A stretch of 64,000 nt of DNA, taken from positions 42,629 through 106,628 of the forward strand of contig CAILMI010000030.1 of assembly GCA_903835255.1 (NCBI GenBank), read 5' to 3'. The DNA is from an uncultured Verrucomicrobia subdivision 3 bacterium. GTDB lineage: Bacteria; Verrucomicrobiota; Verrucomicrobiia; Limisphaerales; UBA11358. Positions 1-8,841 of this stretch are shown one piece after another. The translations under genes and the position numbers were made by a program. Every line of letters begins with the position of its first letter. The stretch's first letter is position 1. The notes under the pieces were generated by a model, which was given only the letters and a program-made list of their open reading frames with translations, was not told the origin of the DNA and searched no databases.

Positions 1-2563
1 CATCGCGGCTCCCGGAGGTCATCACGAAACCGGCACGGACGGGTGCGGGCATCGGGCTGTTGCTGCCCTTAACAGAGCGCCAGATAACTTCGTTGAATAG
101 CAAATCATCAGCGGCATCTTCCTTGGCGAAGTTAAATTTGATGTCTGAACCCCATGCGGCCAGACTATTTTTTTCCTTTAGATCAACATTCGCAGGCAAT
201 GCCTCAAACGGCGCGACATCCAACGGCGCTCCGAAGGAATTGAACATCGGCGCGGCAGCAGCGTCGAACTGTGTCATCGGCTGCAAGCCGAGAATCAGCT
301 CCATCGTCCGGAGCATGGAGGACGTCGAATACATGGTGGAGTCCACGCCGCGTTTGCGCGAATACGGGCTAATGACCAGCGCCTCGGTGCGATGCGCGTC
401 CACATGATCCGGTCCGTTTTGGGCGTCATCTTCCACGATGAAGATCGCGGTCGTCGCCCAAAATTTGGAGCGCGTCACAGCCTCTATAACCTTGCCCACT
501 GCAGCATCATTGTCAGCGACATAAGCCGTGGGCGTCAGGTGGTTTTTAGTGACTCCGTGCGTGTGATCGTTTGGAAGACGCAGGATTTGCAGGCGCGGCA
601 TTTCTCCTTCGCCCTCGAATCGCTTCAGTTCGCTAATGAAACGGTTCGCGCGTATGTCGTCCGAGTAATCCATATCAAAGCCGATAAACCAAGGATCAAA
701 ATGTCCTTGCAGCGATTTCAGTTTCGTGGATGAAGGCTTGTTCGTCGACGCCGCATTTTGCACGAACTCTCCGTAGCTGCGATAGCTTACCCCGGCCTCG
801 CGGGCGCGATCCCAAATGTATCCGCTCGCCGGCGCTGCCACGGGAAACACGCCTTCGCTGGGATAAGGAAATTTTGATTTCTTATGGCCGTAGTTGAACG
901 GCCAGGTTTTCTCGACGAAATCTGTCGCGTAGGCCGCCATCGACCATTCATGACCGTCGGCGCTGACTTCGCTCTCGGCGTAGAAATTATCGAGCAGCAC
1001 GAATTCTCGGACCAGCTTGTGAAGATTTGGTGTGATTTTTTCAGGAAACAGACAAAGCGTCGGGTCGCCGTTGCCTTCGGGCAAATCGCCAAAGACTTGG
1101 TCGTAGGTGCGGTTCTCCTTGATGATATAAATGCAATGTTTGATTGGGCTGTCATCTCCGACTCGCGCGGGAATCGGATTGCCTTCGGGGCGCGCCAGCG
1201 TTACGGAGGCATCGTCGCGCAGCGGCGTGCATTTCAAAACTTCCGCCGTCCACGCGGCCATCTGCTGCGACAGTTTGTCCCTTGACGGCAGATCAATGAT
1301 GCTCAACGTGCCGCGAAACAGTTTGCCGATGTATTGCTCGGAGGACTTGCCCCGCACGGGCTGGGGGCCTTTTGGGTTGGCCTTTGCGACATTGCCCTTC
1401 CCGTTGGCGACAAGGAGTTTTTTTCCGTCCGGCGTGACTCGAACCGATGTGGGATACCAGCCCGTCGGTATGAATCCAAGCGAGCGGCTCTTGCCCGGTG
1501 TCTCGACATCGAACACGCCGATCGCGTTGATATTGGCGTTGGCGACGAACAACGTTTTTTGATCCGGCGACAGCGCGAGGCTGTTCGGGGTCGCCCCGCG
1601 CGGTGATTTCGGAAATAGCGTGGCCCAAATTGTTTCAACCGCGCGCCCTGTGCTCGCGTCAATCACTGACACCGTGTTGTCATTCGCGTTGGCAACGAAA
1701 AGAAATTTTCCATCGCGGCTCAAAACCATCTCGCACGGATGCGCGCCTGCAGCCCAGTGCTCAATGACTTTTTCAGTTTTCAAATCCACGACCGCGATGT
1801 TTGCCTTGGCCCATTCGCTGACGTAGAGCCGGTCTCGTTTAGAGTCCACCACACAGGCATAGGGAAAAACGGCATCGGGATTATCAGCCAGTTTGGCGGC
1901 CTTGGCGCGCTTGGTCGCAGCGCTAGTGTCCTCATCCTCGGCGCCGACGGCTTCTGGCTGAATTTCTTTTTTGCCGACAACGAGATCGATATTGCTGACT
2001 GATTTGTCCGACAACTTGACGCGCGAAACCGTGTCGCCCCACAAATTCACGGCAAATAAATTTTTCCCGGTATTATCCAGCGCTATACCTGCCGGCACAC
2101 CGTTCTGACCCGGTTTGCGGAGCGCAATACTGTTGCTGATTGAAAACTTTCCACTGTTGAAGGTGAAGGTAAAAATATTTTCCCCGCTTGCGCCACTGCA
2201 AAATATTTTCTTTCCATCCGGGCTGAATGATAAGCCATAGAACGCCTCGGCCACATTTGCACGCGCTGTGATTTTCTTTTCCGACAAACTGACTGCAACC
2301 AGTTCATTCTGGCTGTAACCAGAGTGGAGCAGCACGGCGAATTTTCCGTCCGGCGACACGGCAAGGTTGACTGGGAAATCGCCTAGCTCGACATGGCTGC
2401 CGGCCGGGCGCAGCGACCATTGGTTTGGCAGCAGCATCGAGCCGTCCGGCCGCCGCCCGGGCCAGTGGGCTGTTTCGCCAGCTTGGGCATAATTTGCGGT
2501 CGTCAGCAGAGTGACCGCGAGGAGCACTTTGGCTGCGTTCAAGTTCGTTAATTTCATTTTCAT
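1..2563 (-). CDS. Secreted YncE-type beta-propeller / phosphoesterase fusion (3' end outside window)
   Basis: The reading frame is open from an ATG at 2563 to the window edge (854 codons), so the C-terminus is missing. Residues 1-28 form a Sec signal peptide ending near YAQA. Residues 40-450 are YVTN/YncE-like propeller repeats (VNLAVSPDGKFAV, LFVANANDNTVSVIDAS, VRVTPDGKKLLVANG). From about 475 a phosphoesterase domain begins with the signature IIKENRTYDQVFGDL and continues with VSADGHEWSMAAYATD and IVEDDAQNGPDHVDAHR, which carry likely metal and active-site residues of the PF04185/alkaline-phosphatase superfamily. The protein probably hydrolyses phosphate esters in the periplasm. It follows the DUF5690-type transporter by 12 bp on the same strand, so the two are likely cotranscribed. 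The precise substrate is unknown. Confidence 0.85.
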   Translation of the reverse strand, partial: MKMKLTNLNAAKVLLAVTLLTTANYAQAGETAHWPGRRPDGSMLLPNQWSLRPAGSHVELGDFPVNLAVSPDGKFAVLLHSGYSQNELVAVSLSEKKITARANVAEAFYGLSFSPDGKKIFCSGASGENIFTFTFNSGKFSISNSIALRKPGQNGVPAGIALDNTGKNLFAVNLWGDTVSRVKLSDKSVSNIDLVVGKKEIQPEAVGAEDEDTSAATKRAKAAKLADNPDAVFPYACVVDSKRDRLYVSEWAKANIAVVDLKTEKVIEHWAAGAHPCEMVLSRDGKFLFVANANDNTVSVIDASTGRAVETIWATLFPKSPRGATPNSLALSPDQKTLFVANANINAIGVFDVETPGKSRSLGFIPTGWYPTSVRVTPDGKKLLVANGKGNVAKANPKGPQPVRGKSSEQYIGKLFRGTLSIIDLPSRDKLSQQMAAWTAEVLKCTPLRDDASVTLARPEGNPIPARVGDDSPIKHCIYIIKENRTYDQVFGDLPEGNGDPTLCLFPEKITPNLHKLVREFVLLDNFYAESEVSADGHEWSMAAYATDFVEKTWPFNYGHKKSKFPYPSEGVFPVAAPASGYIWDRAREAGVSYRSYGEFVQNAASTNKPSSTKLKSLQGHFDPWFIGFDMDYSDDIRANRFISELKRFEGEGEMPRLQILRLPNDHTHGVTKNHLTPTAYVADNDAAVGKVIEAVTRSKFWATTAIFIVEDDAQNGPDHVDAHRTEALVISPYSRKRGVDSTMYSTSSMLRTMELILGLQPMTQFDAAAAPMFNSFGAPLDVAPFEALPANVDLKEKNSLAAWGSDIKFNFAKEDAADDLLFNEVIWRSVKGSNSPMPAPVRAGFVMTSGSRD

Positions 2564-2575
2564 AAGTTTTGTTGA

Positions 2576-3910
2576 CTAAATACTAGCCGCATCAGTTTGT
2601 ATTGGTTGCGTCGCCGGACTACGTCCCGCAAAAAACAGAGCCGCAATTATAATTGCCGCAAGCGAAACGATGGCCACTACCCAGCCGGTGAGCATAAACA
2701 AATCCAGTATATTCCCGCCGGGATGTAAAAAATTTTTAGCCACCATGACACCCACATAACCAAGGTAGCCGAACGCATCTGCCAGATACATCAGGTAGCC
2801 GATATTCCCGCGTTCACGTGTCATGGCGATAAACCGCTCAAACACGGTGGTGTGTACCGCCACATACGGCAGGTATAATCCCAAACCCATCAGCACGACA
2901 AATGCAAACGGCGATACCAGCCCGGCTGCTTGGGCCGCGAGCGCTGCCAGAATCAAACCCAGCCCGCTGGCTGCCACAGTCAAACTTAAAAAAAATGCAG
3001 TGCGATTCTCCCGCACCAGCACATGTAGGCCGTTGATCAGCAACACCCCCATCGCTACATAAATTTCAGAACGCGTAAAAACGGCCGCATTAATCTTAAC
3101 GCCCAGCCCGGCCCAGATTTCTGGGGCAAAATCAGCCCGCATGCTGCGCAACACCGTGACCATCAAGTACACGGCCCCGATAGCCAGCAGCCCCGGCGCG
3201 TAACGCCAGAACAAACGGGCGCGTTCGGCGGCGTTTATCGGTGCTCGCTCCGACCGCGCCGCCACATCTGTGGCATCCGGCGGTGGAATCTGCCGCAGCA
3301 TCCAGACAAAAACGACCAGCGGGAGCAGAAAGATAAGTCCCGCAAAGGCGGGCATCCAGATTTCCGGCACTCCGCTTTTCAGCAACCAGGCGCCGACGGA
3401 TTTGGTGAAGCCGTCCGCCAAAATAAAACTCGCGCATAGCCCAGCTACGAAAGCTTCCGTCATGCGCCGCCCTTCCAGAAATCCGAGCACTAAGCCAAAC
3501 ACCATCCCCAGCGGCAGTCCGTTCAAAAACAGACATGCGATATTCCATGGCGGCGGCACAAGGCCGAACATCACTAGTGCCAGCTCCGCAATGCCTACCA
3601 GCATAAGCAACATGTGACCGCGCCGCGCCTCGGTCATTTCGGCGATTACTTTAATGCCAATGAACTTTGAAATCGTGTATCCCAGCACCTGCGCTAGCAC
3701 AAGCCACGTCTTGAATCCGACTACAAACGGGGCTTCATTATAAGTCCCTGCCGTGAACGGCTTGCGCAGCGCATACATGCAGGCATACGCTCCAAAAGCT
3801 GCCGCCACGCACCAGCAATTTAAAAAAAACCGGCTGTTAAAAATCAGTCCAGACGCCCTGCTGGTCAGCCTATTATTCACGAGCAGATCCGCGATGGTTG
3901 CCGCACGCAA
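2576..3910 (-). CDS. DUF5690-type MFS-like integral membrane transporter
   Basis: The 444-residue protein has about 12 hydrophobic segments and the N-terminal stretch AAFGAYACMYALRKPFTAGTY, typical of the DUF5690 family, distant major-facilitator relatives. The first possible start is TTG at 3910; a GTG at 3880 is an alternative and neither has a strong ribosome-binding site. It is transcribed divergently from nothing but follows the AraC gene on the same strand after 150 bp and precedes the propeller/phosphoesterase by 12 bp. With phosphonatase-type genes next door, a role in uptake of an organophosphorus compound or its product is plausible. That role is inferred from neighbourhood only; the family has no well-established substrate known to me. 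Confidence 0.75.
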   Translation of the reverse strand: MRAATIADLLVNNRLTSRASGLIFNSRFFLNCWCVAAAFGAYACMYALRKPFTAGTYNEAPFVVGFKTWLVLAQVLGYTISKFIGIKVIAEMTEARRGHMLLMLVGIAELALVMFGLVPPPWNIACLFLNGLPLGMVFGLVLGFLEGRRMTEAFVAGLCASFILADGFTKSVGAWLLKSGVPEIWMPAFAGLIFLLPLVVFVWMLRQIPPPDATDVAARSERAPINAAERARLFWRYAPGLLAIGAVYLMVTVLRSMRADFAPEIWAGLGVKINAAVFTRSEIYVAMGVLLINGLHVLVRENRTAFFLSLTVAASGLGLILAALAAQAAGLVSPFAFVVLMGLGLYLPYVAVHTTVFERFIAMTRERGNIGYLMYLADAFGYLGYVGVMVAKNFLHPGGNILDLFMLTGWVVAIVSLAAIIIAALFFAGRSPATQPIQTDAASI

Positions 3911-4062
3911 GTTTCGGACTCGAATTCATCTCATCTAACTTCAATTTAATATCAAGCGCTTCTGATGCCTTATCGTGACACATTTTTTTGCGGCGTTTCA
4001 AGGAATCGAAATGTCGCCATTCCTTTTCCCTCGAAGTCATTACCTAATTTTAGACAGTCGTT

Positions 4063-5028
4063 TTAACCAAACTGTAACTTGGCGCTCCCCTGATTATCGT
4101 TTTCCCGACATTCCTGCGGAGTGGTCTGAAATTCACGTCGAAAGGATGCAATGAAATGGCTGCTGGTCTTGAAACCGAGTTGGTAACCCACTTCCTTGAC
4201 AGAAAGTTTCGAATCGCGCAACAGCTCGCGCGCGCGCTCCAGTAGCATCCGGTTATAAAAACTCGCAGGAGACTGCCGCGTGGAGGCGAAAAATAAACGG
4301 GCAAAACGTTCTTCGCTGCTGCCAAGAAACTGGCATAGCTTTTGCAGGCGGAAATTTTCCTTGCGACACCATCGCATAAATTCATGGGCCCGCACAAAAT
4401 CCCGTCGTGGTAAACGGGGCGTAAGATCCGCCGGCATCTTGTGGACATGCTTCTGCGGCCACGAGCGCAGGGCCTCGACCAGCATCCGCATGGACAGGGT
4501 TTCAAGGACTATTTTATGGCCCGGCAAACCACCGCGTAATTCTGCCGCAATATTTTGCGCGCAGTCATGCAGCACCTGATTTTCCAGCTTACCCATAAAC
4601 GCTGGGCTGCTCTCATCGGTTAGCGGCGGAAGGTTGAATTCATTGACCAGTGGAGCGACTAGGCGGCGCTCAAAGGAAAGTATTACCGCTTCGCAACTTC
4701 TGCCATTCCGCGAACGGTAGCCGCTGGTGTGTTCGATGCCGTGATTGCCAAAGATAGTTCCGCCGCGACCCACAACTTCCGTCTGCCCCATCTGCGATTT
4801 GACAATTTCACCATCCAGACACACGACGATTGTGTATTCGGCGTAAGTGTGCGGCTGAAATAATACATCGGATTCAGGTCGATAATTCTGCACACATAAC
4901 CGGCCATCTTCACGCGTCCAGAAAACACTGGAGGGCTTTAAGTCATCACCGGGTTTGAAGGGGAGCGTTGGCACATTTTTTCGGAGTAAAAAATTTGACG
5001 CTTTCGTTTCGTTCAATGATAAGATCAT
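4063..5028 (-). CDS. AraC-family transcriptional regulator
   Basis: The 321-residue protein has an N-terminal cupin-like sensing half (residues 30-160, with EYTIVVCLDGEI and GNHGIEHTSGY) and a C-terminal AraC double HTH from about 215 to 315 (RLQKLCQFLGSSEERFARLF, LSVKEVGYQLGFKTSSHF). The ATG at 5028 gives the expected family length. It is divergent from the phosphonatase-like HAD gene at 5236, with a 207-bp intergenic region that carries the inverted repeat TGACA-N12-TGTCA. It is a reasonable candidate to control the surrounding organophosphorus genes in response to a small effector. The effector cannot be read from the sequence. Confidence 0.88.
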   Translation of the reverse strand: MILSLNETKASNFLLRKNVPTLPFKPGDDLKPSSVFWTREDGRLCVQNYRPESDVLFQPHTYAEYTIVVCLDGEIVKSQMGQTEVVGRGGTIFGNHGIEHTSGYRSRNGRSCEAVILSFERRLVAPLVNEFNLPPLTDESSPAFMGKLENQVLHDCAQNIAAELRGGLPGHKIVLETLSMRMLVEALRSWPQKHVHKMPADLTPRLPRRDFVRAHEFMRWCRKENFRLQKLCQFLGSSEERFARLFFASTRQSPASFYNRMLLERARELLRDSKLSVKEVGYQLGFKTSSHFIASFRREFQTTPQECRENDNQGSAKLQFG

Positions 5029-5099
5029 GGCCGGACTTTAATTATTCTACCTTAGCCTAAACATTCGCCGATAAATGAAACGATTGAGTGAAGAATAGG

Positions 5100-5121
5100 T
5101 GACAAAATGCCGGACATGTCA
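5100..5121. promoter_or_regulatory. Inverted repeat between divergent AraC and HAD genes (possible operator)
   Basis: TGACA at 5100-5104 and TGTCA at 5117-5121 form a 22-bp inverted repeat with a 12-bp spacer in the only control region shared by the AraC gene and the phosphonatase cluster. A related GTGACA sequence lies at 3975-3980 upstream of the DUF5690 transporter, with ATGTCG at 4011, but with a longer spacer. Operator function is inference. Confidence 0.3.
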
Positions 5122-5235
5122 TTTAACTCCAGGTGCCCGATTTAAAAATCGAAGGGAACAGAACATCGCTACGGCTTGTCAACGCCGCCCGACTTTAAGC
5201 AATATTTGGGAAATAAGTTCAAAATCATTTAAACT

Positions 5236-5970
5236 ATGCCCTCGCCAAAAATAAAACTGGCCATGTTTGACCTTGCCGGTACCACCATACGCGATGATAA
5301 CGCAGTCAGCAGTTGCCTATTTCGCGCTGCCCAGGAATTCAACCTGCCAACATCCGCCGAGGAAATCCAATTACATATGGGGACAAATAAGATTCACCTC
5401 TATCAATTTCTGATCGCTAAGTCGCAAGGCATCAAAATGGATTTTAGGGATTTTGAAAAAGAGCAGCCGCATGAGACTCTGGATTTAGCCAGACAGATTT
5501 TTTTCCGCTACGAGGAAATTATGATTGCCCATTACCGGCGCGAGGTGGTCCCCATTGATGGCGCGGTGGAAAGTTTCCGCTGGTGTCATGAACACGGCAT
5601 CAAAGTTGCCACCGGCACCGGATTTCATCGCCAAATTACGCAGGCAATCATGGATGCACTGGGTTGGTTGAGGGACGGGCTAGTGGATGTGGCAGTAGAT
5701 GTCGAGCACACTCCACGCCATCGCGGCCGGCCCGCTCCGTTCATGGTTTTTCATGCCATGAGCCAGCTGGACATCCAGAGCGTGCATGAAGTTATCAAGC
5801 TCGGCGACACGCCCGCTGACATGTTAGAGGGACACAACGCCGGCTGTCGCGGCATCATCGGCGTGTTGAGCGGGCCTCTGCCGGTCACCGCATGGGGCGG
5901 CTACCGGCATACGCACATTATCCCGAGCGTTAAAGATTTGCCGCACTTGATTGAAAGCGAATTTTGCTGA
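5236..5970 (+). CDS. Phosphonatase-like HAD hydrolase (PhnX-like)
   Basis: A 244-residue HAD-superfamily protein with the nucleophile motif FDLAGTT (Asp12), a cap-domain lysine in MGTNKIHLY (Lys52) at the position of the Schiff-base lysine of phosphonoacetaldehyde hydrolase, VATGTGF (motif II), the GRPAPFM segment and the metal-binding LGDTPADMLEGHNAG. This matches the phosphonatase-like group (TIGR03351 type), which is often clustered with phosphonate genes but whose exact reaction is unsettled. The ATG at 5236 leaves no leader before the first beta strand. It is followed by the alcohol dehydrogenase gene 2 bp later and is probably cotranscribed with it. Confidence 0.85.
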   Translation: MPSPKIKLAMFDLAGTTIRDDNAVSSCLFRAAQEFNLPTSAEEIQLHMGTNKIHLYQFLIAKSQGIKMDFRDFEKEQPHETLDLARQIFFRYEEIMIAHYRREVVPIDGAVESFRWCHEHGIKVATGTGFHRQITQAIMDALGWLRDGLVDVAVDVEHTPRHRGRPAPFMVFHAMSQLDIQSVHEVIKLGDTPADMLEGHNAGCRGIIGVLSGPLPVTAWGGYRHTHIIPSVKDLPHLIESEFC

Positions 5971-5972
5971 CT

Positions 5973-7070
5973 ATGAAAACCAGCCGCGTCGCAATCTTTC
6001 ATGGAGCCAACCAGCCCATCACGTTGGAGACTGTCGCCGTGCCTCCGCTGCGGGAAGGAGAAATTCTCGTTCGAAATGAATACACCACTCTTTGCCGCAG
6101 CGACTTGAATACATTTTGCGGCAAGCGTACGGAAAAAATACCCACCATTCTCGGCCACGAAATCGTTGGGGTCATTGAGGAACTTGGACCGAATGCACCG
6201 CTGAAGGATTGTCGCGGAAGCGCGCTGCGCGAGGGCGATCGCGTCACCTGGGCCATCTACGCCTCGGATCCCCATTCCACAATGGCGCGGGAGGGCCTTC
6301 CGCAAAAAGCTCCCGGCCTGTTCAAATACGGCCATGAAGAAATTCTTCCCGAGAGCCATCTCCACGGCGGCCTCGCCGACTACTGCATCCTGCGACGGCA
6401 CACGCCTATCATCGGCATCACAGCAGAAATCCCTCTGCCGGCTCTGGCGTTGATCAATTGCTCGGTGGCTACCGTCGCTGGAGCGCTCCGGCTGGCGGGC
6501 ACGTTAACTGGACGCGATGTGCTCGTCACGGGCGCGGGCATGCTGGGCGTGATTGCCTGTGCGATGTGCCGAAGCCAGGGCGCGCGCCATGTCATTGCAC
6601 TGGACGTGAGCGATGCGCGATTGGAAACCGCCAAAAAGTTTGGCGCCAATTTTGTGTCGAATGCAGCGAAGGAATGCGGCCTTACCGTAGAAAATATTAA
6701 GTTGCTCGCGCCGGACATCCATCTCTCAGCCGCGCTAGATTTTAGCGGTGTGCCGGAAACGATGGAGATGATTCTATCAGCACTGGGCGTCGGCGGCGTG
6801 GCAGTTCTCGTAGGGGCCACCTTTCCGCAGCGTGCGCTATCCATCAACGCCGAGCGGCTCATCCGCAATATCCACACAGTGCGCGGCCTGCATAACTACA
6901 ACCAGCAGGATTTCATCGCCGCCGCAGAATTCATGGCGAGGCATCATAGCGATTTTCCATTTGCCAGGCTAGTGGAAGACGCCTTCAATCTGGACTCGGT
7001 GAACGAAGCGTTCCACAGCGGCGTAAATACCGGAGCGTATCGAATCGGTATCCGGCTCAACGAGCGCTGA
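5973..7070 (+). CDS. Zinc-binding alcohol dehydrogenase, phosphonate-cluster type
   Basis: A 365-residue medium-chain dehydrogenase. It has the GroES-like domain with catalytic zinc ligands in TTLCRSD and GHEIVGVIEELG, then a Rossmann domain with GAGMLGVIACAMC. It matches the group annotated as phosphonate-catabolism-associated alcohol dehydrogenase (TIGR03366 type). The classic four-cysteine structural zinc lobe is not evident. I chose the ATG at 5973 rather than a TTG at 5964 that would overlap the upstream gene by 7 bp. It may oxidise or reduce the aldehyde or alcohol product of phosphonate cleavage, or an upstream hydroxy-phosphonate. It faces the phnX gene tail to tail. Confidence 0.85.
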   Translation: MKTSRVAIFHGANQPITLETVAVPPLREGEILVRNEYTTLCRSDLNTFCGKRTEKIPTILGHEIVGVIEELGPNAPLKDCRGSALREGDRVTWAIYASDPHSTMAREGLPQKAPGLFKYGHEEILPESHLHGGLADYCILRRHTPIIGITAEIPLPALALINCSVATVAGALRLAGTLTGRDVLVTGAGMLGVIACAMCRSQGARHVIALDVSDARLETAKKFGANFVSNAAKECGLTVENIKLLAPDIHLSAALDFSGVPETMEMILSALGVGGVAVLVGATFPQRALSINAERLIRNIHTVRGLHNYNQQDFIAAAEFMARHHSDFPFARLVEDAFNLDSVNEAFHSGVNTGAYRIGIRLNER

Positions 7071-7097
7071 AGCTTTCCGCCGTTCCTCCCGACGGTG

Positions 7098-7943
7098 TCA
7101 GCGGACTCGCGAGATGACCCGGGACGTCTCCCCTTTTTTTATGCGCCCGGAAATATGCTCTATCACGGGCAGCAAGTCGGCAACAGTTTCAATCAGATAA
7201 TGGGGACGGAACGCGAGCAGTTTTTTCTTAGCCGCTGTGATTTTTGCTTTGCGCTTGGCAGCCGGTAGGGCGGCGAGTTCCGAACAAGAGCAGCCGACTT
7301 CATTGCCGGATTTGACCACGGCCACCACCCATGCGCCCGCCGCGTGGCCCTCTGCGATATCCGCGGGCGTGTCGCCGACTTTTACAAAAGTGCTAGGCGG
7401 ATAGATACCTAATTTCTGAGCGATATAATACATCATCCACGGCGCGGGCCGGCCCTGGCCGACGTGGTCGGGACACACCCACAAGTCAGAATAGTAGCCC
7501 TGCTTAAATGCGAGCGGGATGAGATCCTTGATCATGAAGCTCTCGAATCCGGTGGTGTTGGCAATCTTGATGCCCTTTTCGCGCAGTTCGTTGACCACCT
7601 CGACTACGCCGGGAATCAGTTCGTGATATTGCACCACCCACCCTGCTTGCAAGGGCGCAAATTCGGCGCACAATACATCAAGGGATTTGGCCGTTGGCGG
7701 GTTGCCGTTGGCCTCCGTCCATCGATCGCGGATAGCAGCGGTTTCCAAGAGTGTGCGGATATGATCGCGCTTGTGTAAACCCATCGACTCGCGCGCCTGG
7801 GCGGGCGAAATCGAGACGCCGTAGCGCGCGAACAGTTCGATGAAGGCAGCCAGCGGTCCCCGGCAGCCATAATCGAGAATTGTTCCAGAAATATCAAACA
7901 CGACCGCACGCACACCTAGCTTATCTTGATTTTTAAGAGACAT
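7098..7943 (-). CDS. phnX: Phosphonoacetaldehyde hydrolase (phosphonatase)
   Basis: A 281-residue HAD protein expected to cleave phosphonoacetaldehyde to acetaldehyde and phosphate. Visible hallmarks are the nucleophile in VVFDISGTILDYG (Asp17), the Schiff-base lysine motif MGLHKRDHIR (Lys58), ANTTGFE, the GRPAPWMMYY segment and VGDTPADIAEGHAAG. The length is typical of PhnX. The C-terminal 40 residues are lysine-rich and less conserved. It is convergent with the alcohol dehydrogenase. No 2-aminoethylphosphonate transaminase (phnW) or ammonia-lyase gene is in the window, so the source of phosphonoacetaldehyde must be encoded elsewhere or be another phosphonate. Confidence 0.85.
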   Translation of the reverse strand: MSLKNQDKLGVRAVVFDISGTILDYGCRGPLAAFIELFARYGVSISPAQARESMGLHKRDHIRTLLETAAIRDRWTEANGNPPTAKSLDVLCAEFAPLQAGWVVQYHELIPGVVEVVNELREKGIKIANTTGFESFMIKDLIPLAFKQGYYSDLWVCPDHVGQGRPAPWMMYYIAQKLGIYPPSTFVKVGDTPADIAEGHAAGAWVVAVVKSGNEVGCSCSELAALPAAKRKAKITAAKKKLLAFRPHYLIETVADLLPVIEHISGRIKKGETSRVISRVR

Positions 7944-8841
7944 ACTTGGCTAATGATCAAAACCGCACCCAAATCTTTGCAGGCCGGAGTTTGCTGGTTT
8001 TGATAATTATATCGCTTTGATTTATACGGTTTTGCTAAGCGGGGTGAAATACCAAGCAGTATCCAAAATCCCGTTTTACAAAGCGGCGCATGAAACTTTT
8101 ACGCACTATTTAGGGGCGGAAATTATTTCCTTTCACGGATATCAGGCGAATCAGGGAGCGTTTTACCTGATCAAAAAGTTCGCTTTCGCTCACCATCAGA
8201 AACAAATGCAAAACCGGCTTGGATGCCATTTCTGAAGCCTACCCGCCCAACGCGGAAATTTGATTAGTTTAAATAGTGAGTGTTGAATCCAGCCGATTGC
8301 TGGGAAGAATCACCGTCACCGCACCGGAAATCGTGCTGGCGGCGATAAATCGGGGTAGTATTTCTCGGTAATCCGCCAACTGATCACGCAGTAATCGGCA
8401 GGTGACCTCTCCTTTAGTTTTGAGGTCAGTCGGCTGCGTAAACTAGACCAGTGAGGGAGCGTTGGGTGGGGTAACAAAGCTTTTGCCAGCGCTGAATTGG
8501 TTTTTTATATTCAGAATAAATATTTCATCCGATGGCTTTTGCCCGCTGACACTAGGGCTCCAAATACCAGCCTGCCCTGATCTGATCAGGGTGGAGCACA
8601 TCTCGGCTGTGGGTCACGACCTATTGCCTTCCCTCAAAAATGTCGGCTTAACCAAATATAGCTCGTTCGTCATCACATCGTGCATAGGAAGCAACTACCA
8701 AAAATAGATGTGCTAAGGCTGCGCGGCACGACTGCACGAAGTTACTAGAGGCAAAGACACCAACTGCCAGCCAAATCAGCCTGGCCATTTTGATTAACCA
8801 CGAACGCACCGTGTTTTCTTAATAACTGGGTGTGCGGAAAA
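7944..8841. other. 898-bp stretch without a recognisable gene
   Basis: Short open frames at 8017-8235 and 8462-8707 on the plus strand have no ribosome-binding site I can defend and no recognisable protein features. Base composition is lower in GC than the neighbours. No tRNA, obvious terminator or repeat shared with the rest of the window was seen. Confidence 0.5.
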
